Source of the DNA: Micromonospora sp. WMMA1363
GTDB taxonomy: Bacteria > Actinomycetota > Actinomycetes > Mycobacteriales > Micromonosporaceae
Length of the DNA stretch: 64,000 bases
Direction of reading: 5' to 3'
NCBI RefSeq assembly: GCF_030345795.1
Contig: NZ_JAUALB010000001.1
Coordinates: 4,084,001 to 4,148,000, forward strand
The first letter of the stretch is position 1; each line of letters opens with the position of its first letter. The notes beneath the pieces are model-generated. The model had not been told where the DNA came from and did no database searches. It saw only the letters and a program-made list of their open reading frames with translations. The position numbers were made by a program, and so were the translations under genes. Shown here piece after piece: positions 39,139-46,400 of this stretch.

Positions 39139-39351
39139 TACCAGAGCGGGACCTATTCGCACGGCGAGCCGCTTGCCGCCGTGGCTTGGATGCGTAGTCT
39201 TCGCAGGGCCCGCGGAGATGCGGGCGGTGTTGACGCGAGCCCCAAGACCATCGCCAGCCCACCTGACAGCTATTGATCCCGCCAACCAAGGGGAGCCACC
39301 ACAATCGTCGGCCGGACCGTAACGGCACGGCTGGCTCTCGTTGATCCCGAA

Positions 39352-39400
39352 CAGCGAAAGGCCCTGACTCGGACTGTCGTCCTGGTCAGGGCCTTCGCTG
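39352..39400. terminator. Hairpin AAGGCCCTGAC/GTCAGGGCCTT
   Basis: Arms 39352-39368 and 39385-39400 pair over 16 bp with one bulged A. Its sequence resembles the second hairpin at 39583-39614, which lies next to the tRNA fragment, so it may be an older copy of a tRNA-Gly terminator. The remaining 39139-39623 DNA shows no gene, but GCTAATGGCCC is repeated at about 39528 and 39539. Confidence 0.6.
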
Positions 39401-39582
39401 ATGGAGACGGGCCGTCCTTGCCAGGCACGCACCGCCGACCATGACCCGGCCGCGCCTCAGAGTCCTTGCCGGCTGCTCGCTCCGCTGGAATCAGAGCCCG
39501 TCAGTGGCGGACCGTTGACTAAGGCGGGCTAATGGCCCGCTAATGGCCCACGGTCGGTTTCAGCTCCCCTGGTGGCGCGAAA

Positions 39583-39614
39583 GCCCTGGTTGGGACTCAC
39601 GTCCTGACCAGGGC
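39583..39614 (-). terminator. Original terminator of tRNA-Gly, now beside the displaced 3' fragment
   Basis: GCCCTGGT (39583-39590) and ACCAGGGC (39607-39614) form the stem, flanked by A/T pairs. It follows the displaced 3' tRNA fragment on the minus strand, where the terminator of the intact gene would have been before integration. It resembles the hairpin at 50672-50712 supplied by the element. Confidence 0.65.
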
Positions 39615-39623
39615 CTCGATCGT

Positions 39624-39666
39624 GGAGCGGGTGACGGGAATCGAACCCGCACTGTCAGCTTGGGAA
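39624..39666. repeat. Left attachment site (displaced 3' half of tRNA-Gly)
   Basis: 43 bases identical to 50716-50758, covering the T arm, variable loop and anticodon loop up to the anticodon stem on the minus strand. Beyond 39666 the sequence departs from the tRNA. This marks the left end of the element. Confidence 0.9.
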
Positions 39667-40393
39667 TCGGGTTGATCGTCACTGTCGGTCGACAAACGAC
39701 CAATCCCACGCGAGATACCAACTACAGAGCGTCAATCTTGCGGCGCTGCTCTCGGTGGTGTTGACCCCTGTAGACCCGGTCTTCGGGCACGCATCGGGCA
39801 CGCCCACGAGCCACGCGGTGTTTGCCATCCCGTCTGCCGCCGACCCGCCCTCCGGGGAGCGGGCCGCCGCCCGGTCCGCCACGTCAAGCGGACCTTGACG
39901 CACGTACGGACGCTGGCGGGCCGGGCGGTGGTCTGCTCGGCTCGCCCGGGTCGGTGGCTGGCGGGATGGCCCTGCGCAACCACCCACGGACCGCGACCCG
40001 CCGACGGACCCCCGGCCATCCCGGAGTCGTTGCGCCCCCGCCGGAGGCGCGGTAACCGCGACCAGCTCGCCGCCGCGACCCGCCGCGCGGACCCGGCGTG
40101 CCCTTCGCTGCGCCGCGCCGCTCGGGGCGCGGCCCGGCCGGCTGCCGGCCACGAACACCAACCACCCTCGGCCCCCCACCGTCTGCGGCGGCCCCGGGCT
40201 TACCGCTCTCCGCGCCAGCCGCCGGGCGTTGGCGTGACGGCCGCAGAGCGACCAAGCGGCGCGGCCGGCGCGCGCCTAGGCGGCGGCGCGTGCGGCCCGT
40301 TGCGGGCCGCCTTGAAGACGTACAGAAACTTTGCACATCGTCGCCGGCAGCCGGCCGCCCGTCCTGGTCGCGCCAACCGCGGACCCCCCCGGA
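39667..40393. other. Gene-free left end of the element
   Basis: About 730 bases, very GC-rich, with overlapping open frames that have no plausible protein (Arg/Pro/Gly/Ala only). The first 70 bases are AT-richer and hold GGTCG-ACAAA-CGACC near 39686, a possible integrase arm site. The rest has many short GC palindromes. It may hold attP arm sites or an origin; no gene is supported. Confidence 0.5.
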
Positions 40394-41143
40394 TCAGGCG
40401 CGAGCAACAGGGAAGGACGACTGCAACGCGACAGCTCGTGACTCGATGAGCTGCATGCGGAGCTGCCACTCCTCGGTTGCAGCCCAGTCGCTCTGGGCGG
40501 TGATCTGGTCCGGGTGCTTGCGGTAGAGGAGCCCTGGTTCCGCGATGAAGTATCCGTCAGCGATGACCGACGCGGCGATCAGTAGCCCGGTGTCCTCTCC
40601 GCCGGGCAGGGCCATCCATCCGCCAAGGGCGAGCGCGAGATCATGTCGGATGCACAGCGTCGCTGGGTGGACCGGAAGGCGATACCCGTTGTTTCGGAAG
40701 TAAGTCAGTACGTCACCCTGCCCGAGGGTGCCGCTCGGCGGGTCAGCGTGTTGCCAACCAATCGTCGACCCGTCCGGCATCAAGTCGAGCACGCTGCATG
40801 TGGTCCAACCGACCTCGGCTCGACCGGCGAGTATGCCGATCTCACGAGCTAGGGCGCCTGGTGTGAGCCGGTCGTCTGCATCCAAGACTCGCAACAGTTC
40901 TCCGCTGCTGCGAGCCATCGCCATGTTGCGAGCGGTCCCTGGACCGCCTGGTTTGCCGGTCCCACTCAAGACGCGTGAGTCATCGGGCAGGGCAGCAGCA
41001 ACCTTGCCGCTGCGCCCGTCCTCCTGGACTAGCCACTCCCATGTCCAACCGTCTGGCAGTTCCTGCGCGCACAAAGATTCGTAGGCGTCTGCCAGGTAGG
41101 GAATGCTCGGCGGGTGGACCGGCGTGATGACGGAGATCTTCAC
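40394..41143 (-). CDS. Family 2 glycosyltransferase (AICE cargo)
   Basis: 249 aa. GT-A fold: the N-terminal ISVITPVHPPSIPYLADAYE is the nucleotide-sugar strand-loop, followed by WLVQEDGRSGK, GTARNMAMARSSGELLRVLD with the metal-binding D-A-D in LDADDRLTPG, and a C-terminal GGEDTGLLIAASV acidic motif. No membrane segment, so it uses a cytoplasmic UDP/GDP/TDP-sugar. GTG 41143 overlaps the stop of the GntR gene by four bases, so the two are co-expressed. Cargo of this type may alter host surface glycans or a small molecule; acceptor unknown. Confidence 0.85.
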   Translation of the reverse strand: MKISVITPVHPPSIPYLADAYESLCAQELPDGWTWEWLVQEDGRSGKVAAALPDDSRVLSGTGKPGGPGTARNMAMARSSGELLRVLDADDRLTPGALAREIGILAGRAEVGWTTCSVLDLMPDGSTIGWQHADPPSGTLGQGDVLTYFRNNGYRLPVHPATLCIRHDLALALGGWMALPGGEDTGLLIAASVIADGYFIAEPGLLYRKHPDQITAQSDWAATEEWQLRMQLIESRAVALQSSFPVARA

Positions 41144-41931
41144 TCGGACCACCGCGCAAGCTTCGTTGTGTAGACGAACTCGGTCCGGTCGCCAGGAAGC
41201 ACGACGTTTGACACCTCAACGACGCAATCCTTGGTGTCGATGGAGATCTTGCGGAGGATGAGCACTGATACTCCTGGGGGCAGCTTCAGCGCTTCGGCTT
41301 CGTCGGCTGATGGCGGCCTCGCGGTGATCTCGTCGACAATGCGGTCCACCTCGATGCCGATGGTGAAGAGCTGATTCTGGGTCCCGCCTGGCCAAGGCTC
41401 GTTGTGGTCGTCGAGCAGTGCCGGGTTCTCGGCAACGACGTCGTAGACCATGTAGGAGGTGTTGAGGCTGAGCGGGACATTCTCCTTGCGGGAGCTCGTT
41501 CGATAGATGCGCTCAAGCATCTTCGCCCCAACTGGAACACTGAAGAGTCGGGCGAGATCGGCGCTTGCGGCCACGGTTCGATACTCCGCCGAAAACTCAA
41601 GATCCTGCATGGTCAATCCGGTGTCCCGCTCGGTTGCGCCTGTGCGGCGTCGCTGGGACTCGGGCAGTCGGGCTCGGTCCTTCTCCCACTGGTACCGCTC
41701 GGGAGAACGACGCACCCGCTGTCGAGGCGCGCGCACGTAGGTGCCTCTACCGTGGCGACGGTCGACCAGGCCCTCTGCCTCAAGCGCGTCGAGCGCTTGC
41801 CGGACAACGGGCAAGCTGACGTCGTAGTCAGCCTTCAAGGTCTGCTCGTTCGGCAGCTTGGTGTCGGGCTTGAGTTCTCCTGAATGAATCTTTTCGCGCC
41901 AGTCTGCGGCGATTCGCTCCCATTTGGCCAT
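41140..41931 (-). CDS. GntR-family repressor with UTRA domain (KorSA-like)
   Basis: 263 aa. N-terminal winged helix (WREKIHSGELKPDTKLPNEQ, DYDVSLPVVRQALDALEAEG, RRHGRGTYV). A basic linker follows, then a UTRA effector domain from about residue 95 (AEYRTVAASADLARLFSVPV to EVSNVVLPGDRTEFVYTTKL). AICEs and related plasmids encode such KorSA/KorA repressors to hold back replication and transfer genes. It diverges from those genes, and the gap carries palindromic operators with GTCTTCATGAAGAC. ATG 41931 follows GAAGGAG. Control of its own promoter is likely. Confidence 0.9.
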   Translation of the reverse strand: MAKWERIAADWREKIHSGELKPDTKLPNEQTLKADYDVSLPVVRQALDALEAEGLVDRRHGRGTYVRAPRQRVRRSPERYQWEKDRARLPESQRRRTGATERDTGLTMQDLEFSAEYRTVAASADLARLFSVPVGAKMLERIYRTSSRKENVPLSLNTSYMVYDVVAENPALLDDHNEPWPGGTQNQLFTIGIEVDRIVDEITARPPSADEAEALKLPPGVSVLILRKISIDTKDCVVEVSNVVLPGDRTEFVYTTKLARWSE

Positions 41932-41966
41932 GACTTCTCGCTCCTTCGCGTCAGGTCTCAGTTTAG

Positions 41967-41980
41967 GTCTTCATGAAGTC
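41967..41980. promoter_or_regulatory. Operator 1: GTCTTCATGAAGTC
   Basis: Near-perfect 14-base palindrome (one mismatch) just upstream of the plus-strand -35, 36 bases before the repressor ATG. TAAACT next to it on the minus strand may be the repressor's own -10. Confidence 0.75.
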
Positions 41981-42009
41981 TTGACGCGATCGGACGGCCG
42001 TCGTACCTT
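41981..42009 (+). promoter_or_regulatory. Divergent promoter for the element's plus-strand genes
   Basis: TTGACG (41981-41986), 17-base spacer, TACCTT (42004-42009). It is framed on both sides by copies of the GTCTTCATGAAGAC palindrome, so repressor binding would bracket RNA polymerase. Confidence 0.75.
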
Positions 42010-42017
42010 GTCTATAC

Positions 42018-42040
42018 GTCTTCATGAAGACATGAAGACA
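42018..42040. promoter_or_regulatory. Operator 2: GTCTTCATGAAGAC plus extra half-site
   Basis: Perfect 14-base palindrome at 42018-42031, followed at once by another CATGAAGAC half-site (42032-42040), over the expected transcription start. The two operator centres are 51 bases apart, compatible with looping or co-operative binding by the GntR dimer. Confidence 0.75.
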
Positions 42041-42085
42041 GCGGAGTGCACCGACGAGCGGTGCCGCAGCAGACAGGAGACGGCT

Positions 42086-42406
42086 TTGAAGCTGTACGTG
42101 GACACCACGAGCAAGCAGGTGACGGCGTCGAAGGACCCGGAGCCGAAGAACGACCAGAACGGCAACCAGAAGTCCGAGAAGAACACGGGCCGGCTGATGT
42201 GGTCCACCCAGGTCTTCGTTCTCGACGAGACGGGCGGGGAGGTCATCACCATCACCACGGCGGGTGAGAAGCCGAACGTGAAGGTGGGCGACTTCCTGGC
42301 GGTCGAGCAGTTGGAGGCCATCCCGTGGGCGACCAACGGGCGTAACGGCGTCGCGTTCCGGGCGGTGTCCCTGAAGCCGAAGAACGGTAGTTCGGCCGGC
42401 AAGTAG
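42086..42406 (+). CDS. Conserved AICE protein of unknown function, 106 aa
   Basis: TTG 42086 is chosen because AGGAGA (42075-42080) sits at the right distance; upstream frame starts lie inside the operators. The product (MKLYVDTTSKQVTASKDPEP onward) has a charged Lys/Asn/Gln linker, then a beta-rich part (LMWSTQVFVLDETGGEVITI, VKVGDFLAVEQLEAIPWA) that looks like a small OB-like or beta-barrel domain. First gene under the repressed promoter, before the transfer genes. A single-strand DNA-binding or regulatory role is possible but not shown. Confidence 0.75.
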   Translation: MKLYVDTTSKQVTASKDPEPKNDQNGNQKSEKNTGRLMWSTQVFVLDETGGEVITITTAGEKPNVKVGDFLAVEQLEAIPWATNGRNGVAFRAVSLKPKNGSSAGK

Positions 42407-42499
42407 GTCCATCGCACGTCGTGCTGTGTGTGCCACTGGTGTCCGTGGCCACCGCGCCAAGCGGCCTGACGGTCCGCTGAACTCCAACCCATGCGGTTC

Positions 42500-42532
42500 C
42501 GGGAGTTGTTCCTGACTCCTACTTCTCCCGGT
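42500..42532 (+). other. Stem-loop 1 presenting CTGACTCCTAC
   Basis: CCGGGAG (42500-42506) pairs with CTCCCGG (42526-42532); the loop contains CTGACTCCTAC (42513-42523). First of two tandem hairpins with the same loop motif. Confidence 0.6.
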
Positions 42533-42574
42533 CCGGTCGCCACCTGGCAGTGGTGACAACCCCGAAGAAATGGC

Positions 42575-42612
42575 CCGGGGTCGGTACTGACTCCTACGTC
42601 TGCCGACCCCGG
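42575..42612 (+). other. Stem-loop 2 presenting CTGACTCCTAC
   Basis: CCGGGGTCGG (42575-42584) pairs with CCGACCCCGG (42603-42612), perfect 10 bp; the loop holds CTGACTCCTAC (42587-42597). It ends 31 bases before the ribosome site of the transfer membrane gene. The stems differ from hairpin 1 while the loop motif is conserved. Confidence 0.65.
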
Positions 42613-42655
42613 TGCCGCCACTCATCCGACCCAACTGGCATTGGGAGGACTCGTC

Positions 42656-43591
42656 GTGTCCAAGTCTAGCCCCCGCCGCTTCGGCGGCAAGTCAACCGGA
42701 ACGGTGACGGTCATCGAGGCCAAGGTGCACCGTTCCTCCGCGCGTAACGCCCGCATGGCGTTCATCCTCACCGCCGTCATCGTCGGCGTCCTGTCGGCCG
42801 TGGTGGCCGCCGCCTACTGGCACCCGATCGTGGCCCTGTTCGTCGGTGCCCTGATCGGCGTTCCGACCGGCGGCCTCGTGTGGCTGCTCGTGCGGATCTG
42901 GCCGGTGATCCGGCTGCTGTGGTGGTGGACCCCGGAAACCCTGCTGAGTGCCGGACTGCTGACCGGCTGGGTGCAACTCGCGAACCACACCCCGACCGTG
43001 GTGACCCTGATCGTTGTCGCCCTGGTCGTCGGCGTCCCCGCCGCCATCCCGGCAGTTCGCCGCCAGGTCAAGGCGTGGGGATGGTGCCTCGTGGTGCGCC
43101 ACCGGCTGCGCGTGTGCTTCGCGCAGTTCATCATCGCCAACCAGTCCGGCTCGCTGCCGCTGATCCTGTGGGCTCGTCCCACGCCGGTCGGTGAGCGGGT
43201 CTGGGTGTACCTGCGCCCGGGCCTGTCGGCCAAGGACCTGGAATCGCGGCTCGACAAGATCGCCGTGACCTGCCACGCCTCCACCGTGCTCATCGAGCGG
43301 GCCGGGGAGAGCAACGCCGCCTACCTGCGGTTCGACATCAAGCGCCGCGAGGTGCTCAACGCCCGCGTGGGCTCCCCGCTGGTCGACGCCATCGACCGCA
43401 ACGCGCCCGTGTCGGCGTCGCCGCTGACGGTGCCCACCGCCCTGGACCTGCCGGACGTCGACGCCCCGACGATCACCCTTCCGACCCAGGGCAAGCCGGC
43501 GAAGAAGCCGGCCACGACCGCCAACGGCAGCAAGCCGGCGGCTTCCTCCGCGTCGTCCCTGCCGGACGACGACACCTCCGACTGGATCTGA
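42656..43591 (+). CDS. Membrane component of the AICE transfer system
   Basis: 311 aa from GTG 42656 behind GGGAGGA. A basic start (MSKSSPRRFGGKSTG), two close hydrophobic helices (about 35-75: AFILTAVIVGVLSAVVAAAY and IVALFVGALIGVPTGGLVWL), then two more (about 85-135). A soluble domain (WARPTPVGERVWVYLRPGLS, CHASTVLIERAGESNAAYLR) and a disordered Pro/Ala tail follow. This equals the N-terminal half of AICE/FtsK-like Tra proteins, whose motor half is encoded separately at 43859. Likely the membrane channel or anchor for DNA transfer; inferred from position and layout. Confidence 0.75.
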   Translation: MSKSSPRRFGGKSTGTVTVIEAKVHRSSARNARMAFILTAVIVGVLSAVVAAAYWHPIVALFVGALIGVPTGGLVWLLVRIWPVIRLLWWWTPETLLSAGLLTGWVQLANHTPTVVTLIVVALVVGVPAAIPAVRRQVKAWGWCLVVRHRLRVCFAQFIIANQSGSLPLILWARPTPVGERVWVYLRPGLSAKDLESRLDKIAVTCHASTVLIERAGESNAAYLRFDIKRREVLNARVGSPLVDAIDRNAPVSASPLTVPTALDLPDVDAPTITLPTQGKPAKKPATTANGSKPAASSASSLPDDDTSDWI

Positions 43592-43606
43592 CGGGAGCAA
43601 CCCCTG

Positions 43607-43795
43607 ATGAACCGATCCGACTACATCTCCTGCCCCCGCGAGTGCGGCGTGGACGTGCGCGAGCACAACTCGTCCGGCCTCGTCAACGGCCACTGCGACA
43701 CCGGTCCCGAGCTTCCGTTGCTCGACACCGGCGGCTACCTCGCCTGCGGCTGCCACGGCTCGCAGCGCGAGCACACCTGCACCCCTTCCGACTGA
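43607..43795 (+). CDS. Small Cys-rich protein, 62 aa
   Basis: Starts MNRSDYISCPRECGVDVREH; six Cys and several His (ISCPRECG, NGHCDTG, LACGCHGSQREHTC), a probable zinc-binding fold. It lies between the membrane and motor parts of the transfer system, 15 bases after the first, so it is in the same operon. Function unknown. Confidence 0.65.
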   Translation: MNRSDYISCPRECGVDVREHNSSGLVNGHCDTGPELPLLDTGGYLACGCHGSQREHTCTPSD

Positions 43796-43858
43796 CCGTT
43801 CGACGGGCGCGGACTCTCCACCTGTTGGGGTTCCGCGCCCACCTAAGGAGCGCATCTC

Positions 43859-44728
43859 ATGACCACCACGATTCCCACCACCGCTGAGGCGGTGCCGGTG
43901 GGTGCTGGCCTGTCGATGTTCGACCCGGTGTTCATCGGGATCGACGAGTTCGGCCAGCCCGTCTACCTCGACGTCGTCTACCACAACCTCCTGGCTGCCG
44001 GTGAGCCCGGCGGCGGTAAGTCCGGCCTGGTCAACAACATCTGCGGCCACGGCGTCCTGTGCGACAACACCCGCCTTGTGCTGTTCGACGCCAAGCTCGT
44101 CGAACTCGGCCCCTGGCGCGACCTGGCGGATGCGTTCATCGGCCCCGATATCGAGCAGGGCATCGACGTGCTGCGTCGCCTCCTGGTCGTGGCCACCAAC
44201 CGCTACACCTGGCTGCTCGCCAATCGGCGCCGCAAGCTCGCCCCCGGCGACGGCATGTCGGTCATCCTCACCGTCATCGACGAACTCGCCATGTTCTCCA
44301 CGGTGCTCGGCACCAAGGCGCAGCAGGAGGAGTTCTCCACCCTTTTGCGCGGGCTCGTCTCCCTCGGCCGGGCCTGCGGCATGCCCGTCGTGGCCGCCAC
44401 GCAGCGGCCGTCGTGGGACATCATCCCCGCCAGCCTGCGGGACCTGTTCGGCTACCGGGCCGCGTTCCGCTGCACCTCGCTGAACAGCTCGAACATCATC
44501 CTCGGCCAAGGCTGGGCCGAGCAGGGCTACACCGCCTCCGACATCGCCCCCACCAACCAGGGCGCGGCCTACCTCCTGGCCGAAGGTGGCGTTCCCCGCC
44601 GCATCAAGGCGGCCTACCTGACCGACACCGACATCTACAACATCGCCGACTACGCCGCCTGGACCCGCCGCCCCACCGGCACCAGCACCCCGGCCGTCGA
44701 CCCGACCGGATGGGAGATGGCGGCATGA
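43859..44728 (+). CDS. FtsK/SpoIIIE-type DNA translocase (Tra motor)
   Basis: 289 aa from ATG 43859 behind AAGGAGCG. Walker A LLAAGEPGGGKSGLVNNICG near residues 43-62, Walker B region MSVILTVIDELAMFSTVLG, then GLVSLGRACGMPVVAATQRP, the FtsK-family sensor-like motif, and RDLFGYRAAFRCTSLNSSNI. AICE translocases form hexamers that pump double-stranded DNA between mycelial cells. Only the motor domain is here; the membrane part is the separate protein at 42656-43591. The gene ends with an ATGA overlap to the next. Confidence 0.9.
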   Translation: MTTTIPTTAEAVPVGAGLSMFDPVFIGIDEFGQPVYLDVVYHNLLAAGEPGGGKSGLVNNICGHGVLCDNTRLVLFDAKLVELGPWRDLADAFIGPDIEQGIDVLRRLLVVATNRYTWLLANRRRKLAPGDGMSVILTVIDELAMFSTVLGTKAQQEEFSTLLRGLVSLGRACGMPVVAATQRPSWDIIPASLRDLFGYRAAFRCTSLNSSNIILGQGWAEQGYTASDIAPTNQGAAYLLAEGGVPRRIKAAYLTDTDIYNIADYAAWTRRPTGTSTPAVDPTGWEMAA

Positions 44729-44934
44729 CCACCCGCGAGCGCACCTACGCCAAAGCCAACAACCAGTACGCCGCGACCTTCACCGAGCTGTGGATCGTCG
44801 GTAGTCCCGAGGACATCGCCGCCATGATCCGCGTCGCCTCGGCCAGCGGCCGACTCGTCTACGTCTCCGCGCCGACCCGTATGGGCGGCGACGACACCAG
44901 GCACCGCCGCTACCTGCGGCTGCGCACCACCTGA
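44725..44934 (+). CDS. Small AICE protein, 69 aa
   Basis: ATG 44725 overlaps the motor gene stop (ATGA). Product MTTRERTYAKANNQYAATFT, then ELWIVGSPEDIAAMIRVASA and a basic end (RHRRYLRLRTT). Mixed alpha/beta, soluble. The tight overlap and sense composition support it. No family recognised. Confidence 0.65.
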   Translation: MTTRERTYAKANNQYAATFTELWIVGSPEDIAAMIRVASASGRLVYVSAPTRMGGDDTRHRRYLRLRTT

Positions 44935-45020
44935 ATCGGCCGACAGGACCAGGTCCCGCCTGGCAGCAGCTCTGGTCCTGCCGACCACCCACCAAGCCCA
45001 TCTGAAAGGACGTGGCTGCC

Positions 45021-45461
45021 ATGAAGGCTACCCACAACCCACCCACCGCCGCACCGGTCACCACTGCTGACCTGCTGCGGATGGCTGCTCTCTACCTGAG
45101 CCGGCACGGCTGGCACCAGGGCAGCTACTACGCCACCACCGACACCCCCACCCCCTCGGCCTGCGCCGTCGGGGCCATCGGCATCGCCTGCACCGGCCAC
45201 CGCATCGAGCACTTCGCCCAGCTCGACCCTGACGCCTTGGTCGACTACCTCTTCGCCGTCCGCGTGTTCACCGACTACCTCGACACCGACACGCCGGCCT
45301 ACTGGACCGACGAACTCGGGTTCGTCCTCGACGACGACTCCGGCTGCCTGCCCTACTCCTGGAACGACGTTCCCGGCCGCACGGCCGAGCAGGTCATCAC
45401 CGCCCTTGAGGCGGCTGCCGACGAGTGGGACCGCCTCCACACCGAGGAAGGCGAGAACTGA
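45021..45461 (+). CDS. DUF6197-like AICE protein, 146 aa
   Basis: ATG 45021 behind AAAGGA. Pattern TTADLLRMAALYLSRHGWHQ, SACAVGAIGIACTG, SWNDVPGRTAEQVITALEAA: this ordering of an N-terminal helix, a Cys-containing GAI segment and a final W-N-D helix is that of the small proteins labelled DUF6197 in actinobacterial mobile elements and phages. Soluble, no membrane part. Function unknown. The stop overlaps the next ATG by one base. Confidence 0.75.
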   Translation: MKATHNPPTAAPVTTADLLRMAALYLSRHGWHQGSYYATTDTPTPSACAVGAIGIACTGHRIEHFAQLDPDALVDYLFAVRVFTDYLDTDTPAYWTDELGFVLDDDSGCLPYSWNDVPGRTAEQVITALEAAADEWDRLHTEEGEN

Positions 45462-45760
45462 TGTTCACCGTCAAGGCGTCCTTGACGCGTATCCCCCGTC
45501 AGAAGCGCCGCGAGGTCGTCGAGAACGACGCCTTCGCCGCGTTCGCCCGGCGCATCATCCGCGCCCACGGCCGCCGCGTCGCCACCGGCGACGTCGAAGC
45601 CCTCCGCGACCTCGTCGCCCTCTCCGCTGTCATCGACGAGGCCATTGGTGAGGCCGTCGTCGGCCTGCGGGCCTTCGGCTACTCCTGGTCGGAGATCGGT
45701 ACCCGGCTCGGCATCTCCAAGCAAGCCGCCCAACAGCGATGGGGCGGTGAGAAGCCGTGA
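45461..45760 (+). CDS. Small helix-turn-helix protein, 99 aa
   Basis: ATG 45461 overlaps the preceding stop (TGATG). A basic N-terminal helix, then a long helix (ARRIIRAHGRRVATGDVEAL, ALSAVIDEAIGEAVVGL), then a sigma-region-4-like HTH (GYSWSEIGTRLGISKQAAQQ RW). DNA-binding regulator of the element is likely; targets unknown. It ends with a GTGA overlap into the next gene. Confidence 0.75.
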   Translation: MFTVKASLTRIPRQKRREVVENDAFAAFARRIIRAHGRRVATGDVEALRDLVALSAVIDEAIGEAVVGLRAFGYSWSEIGTRLGISKQAAQQRWGGEKP

Positions 45761-46107
45761 CCACCACCTACCACTTCGCGGGGACTGACGAAGAGTTCCC
45801 CACCTACCGCTACCGCCTCGCCCCGCAAGGGCTGGCCACCCGCCGGCAACTGCGCGCCGCCGGCCTCCGTCCCGGAGGCAACTACCCGGTTGCCCAGATC
45901 CTCTGGCGTCGCGGCAAGCGGGTCGCCTACCTCTACCGCCTCGACCTGGCCGCGCCCAAGCGCACCGCCACCGAGGCCCAGCGGGCCGCCATCGCGAAGG
46001 CACTGCGCGCCCGCCGCACCTGCCGCGTCTGCGGCCAAGTGCAGCCCTACTACATCCCCCGCCGCTACGGCTGCTGCTTCGACTGCCACGAAGGGAACCC
46101 GTCGTGA
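45757..46107 (+). CDS. RRQRL-motif zinc-binding protein, 116 aa
   Basis: GTG 45757 (GTGA overlap). The N-terminal half has YRLAPQGLATRRQLRAAGLR, the RRQ-type motif seen in a family of AICE-encoded zinc proteins. The C-terminus holds CRVCGQVQPYYIPRRYGCCF and DCHEG, a four- to five-Cys zinc knuckle. Nucleic-acid binding is plausible. Next gene again overlaps by four bases. Confidence 0.75.
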   Translation: MTTTYHFAGTDEEFPTYRYRLAPQGLATRRQLRAAGLRPGGNYPVAQILWRRGKRVAYLYRLDLAAPKRTATEAQRAAIAKALRARRTCRVCGQVQPYYIPRRYGCCFDCHEGNPS

Positions 46108-46400
46108 GCTTCCACCTGTCCGACCCGTGCCTGTGGTGCATCGAGGGCAGCAGCCCTGCCGGCATCCACGACATCCTCGGCCCGGTCTACAAGCCCTGCC
46201 CCGTCTGCATCGGTGCCTGCGCACTGTGCGAGGGCGACGGGCTGTTCCCGGCCGACTTCACCTGCCTGCCCTGCTTCCGCGACCAGCTCGCCGCCCAGGG
46301 CCTGGCCCCGATCATGTGCGCCCACTGCTCCGGCGTGGTCGACCTCATCCCCCTCGACACCATCCCGGCACCGGAGGTAACTCCCCATGTCGAGCACTGA
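46104..46400 (+). CDS. Cys-rich zinc-finger-like protein, 98 aa
   Basis: GTG 46104 overlaps the upstream stop. Eleven Cys residues, mostly in CxxC pairs (PCLWC, PCPVCIGACALC, TCLPC, MCAHC), give at least two zinc sites in a DnaJ- or rubredoxin-like knuckle arrangement. Soluble. It overlaps the start of the next gene by 14 bases. Function unknown; it belongs to the chain of coupled small AICE genes. Confidence 0.7.
   Translation: MSFHLSDPCLWCIEGSSPAGIHDILGPVYKPCPVCIGACALCEGDGLFPADFTCLPCFRDQLAAQGLAPIMCAHCSGVVDLIPLDTIPAPEVTPHVEH

Noticed and set aside
39895..40449. 184-residue plus-strand ORF in the AICE left arm
   Set aside because: Almost only Arg, Pro, Ala and Gly, no ribosome site, and the end overlaps the glycosyltransferase.
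42692..44509. 605-residue minus-strand open frame across the transfer genes
   Set aside because: Shadow of two clear plus-strand genes with Walker motifs and membrane helices.
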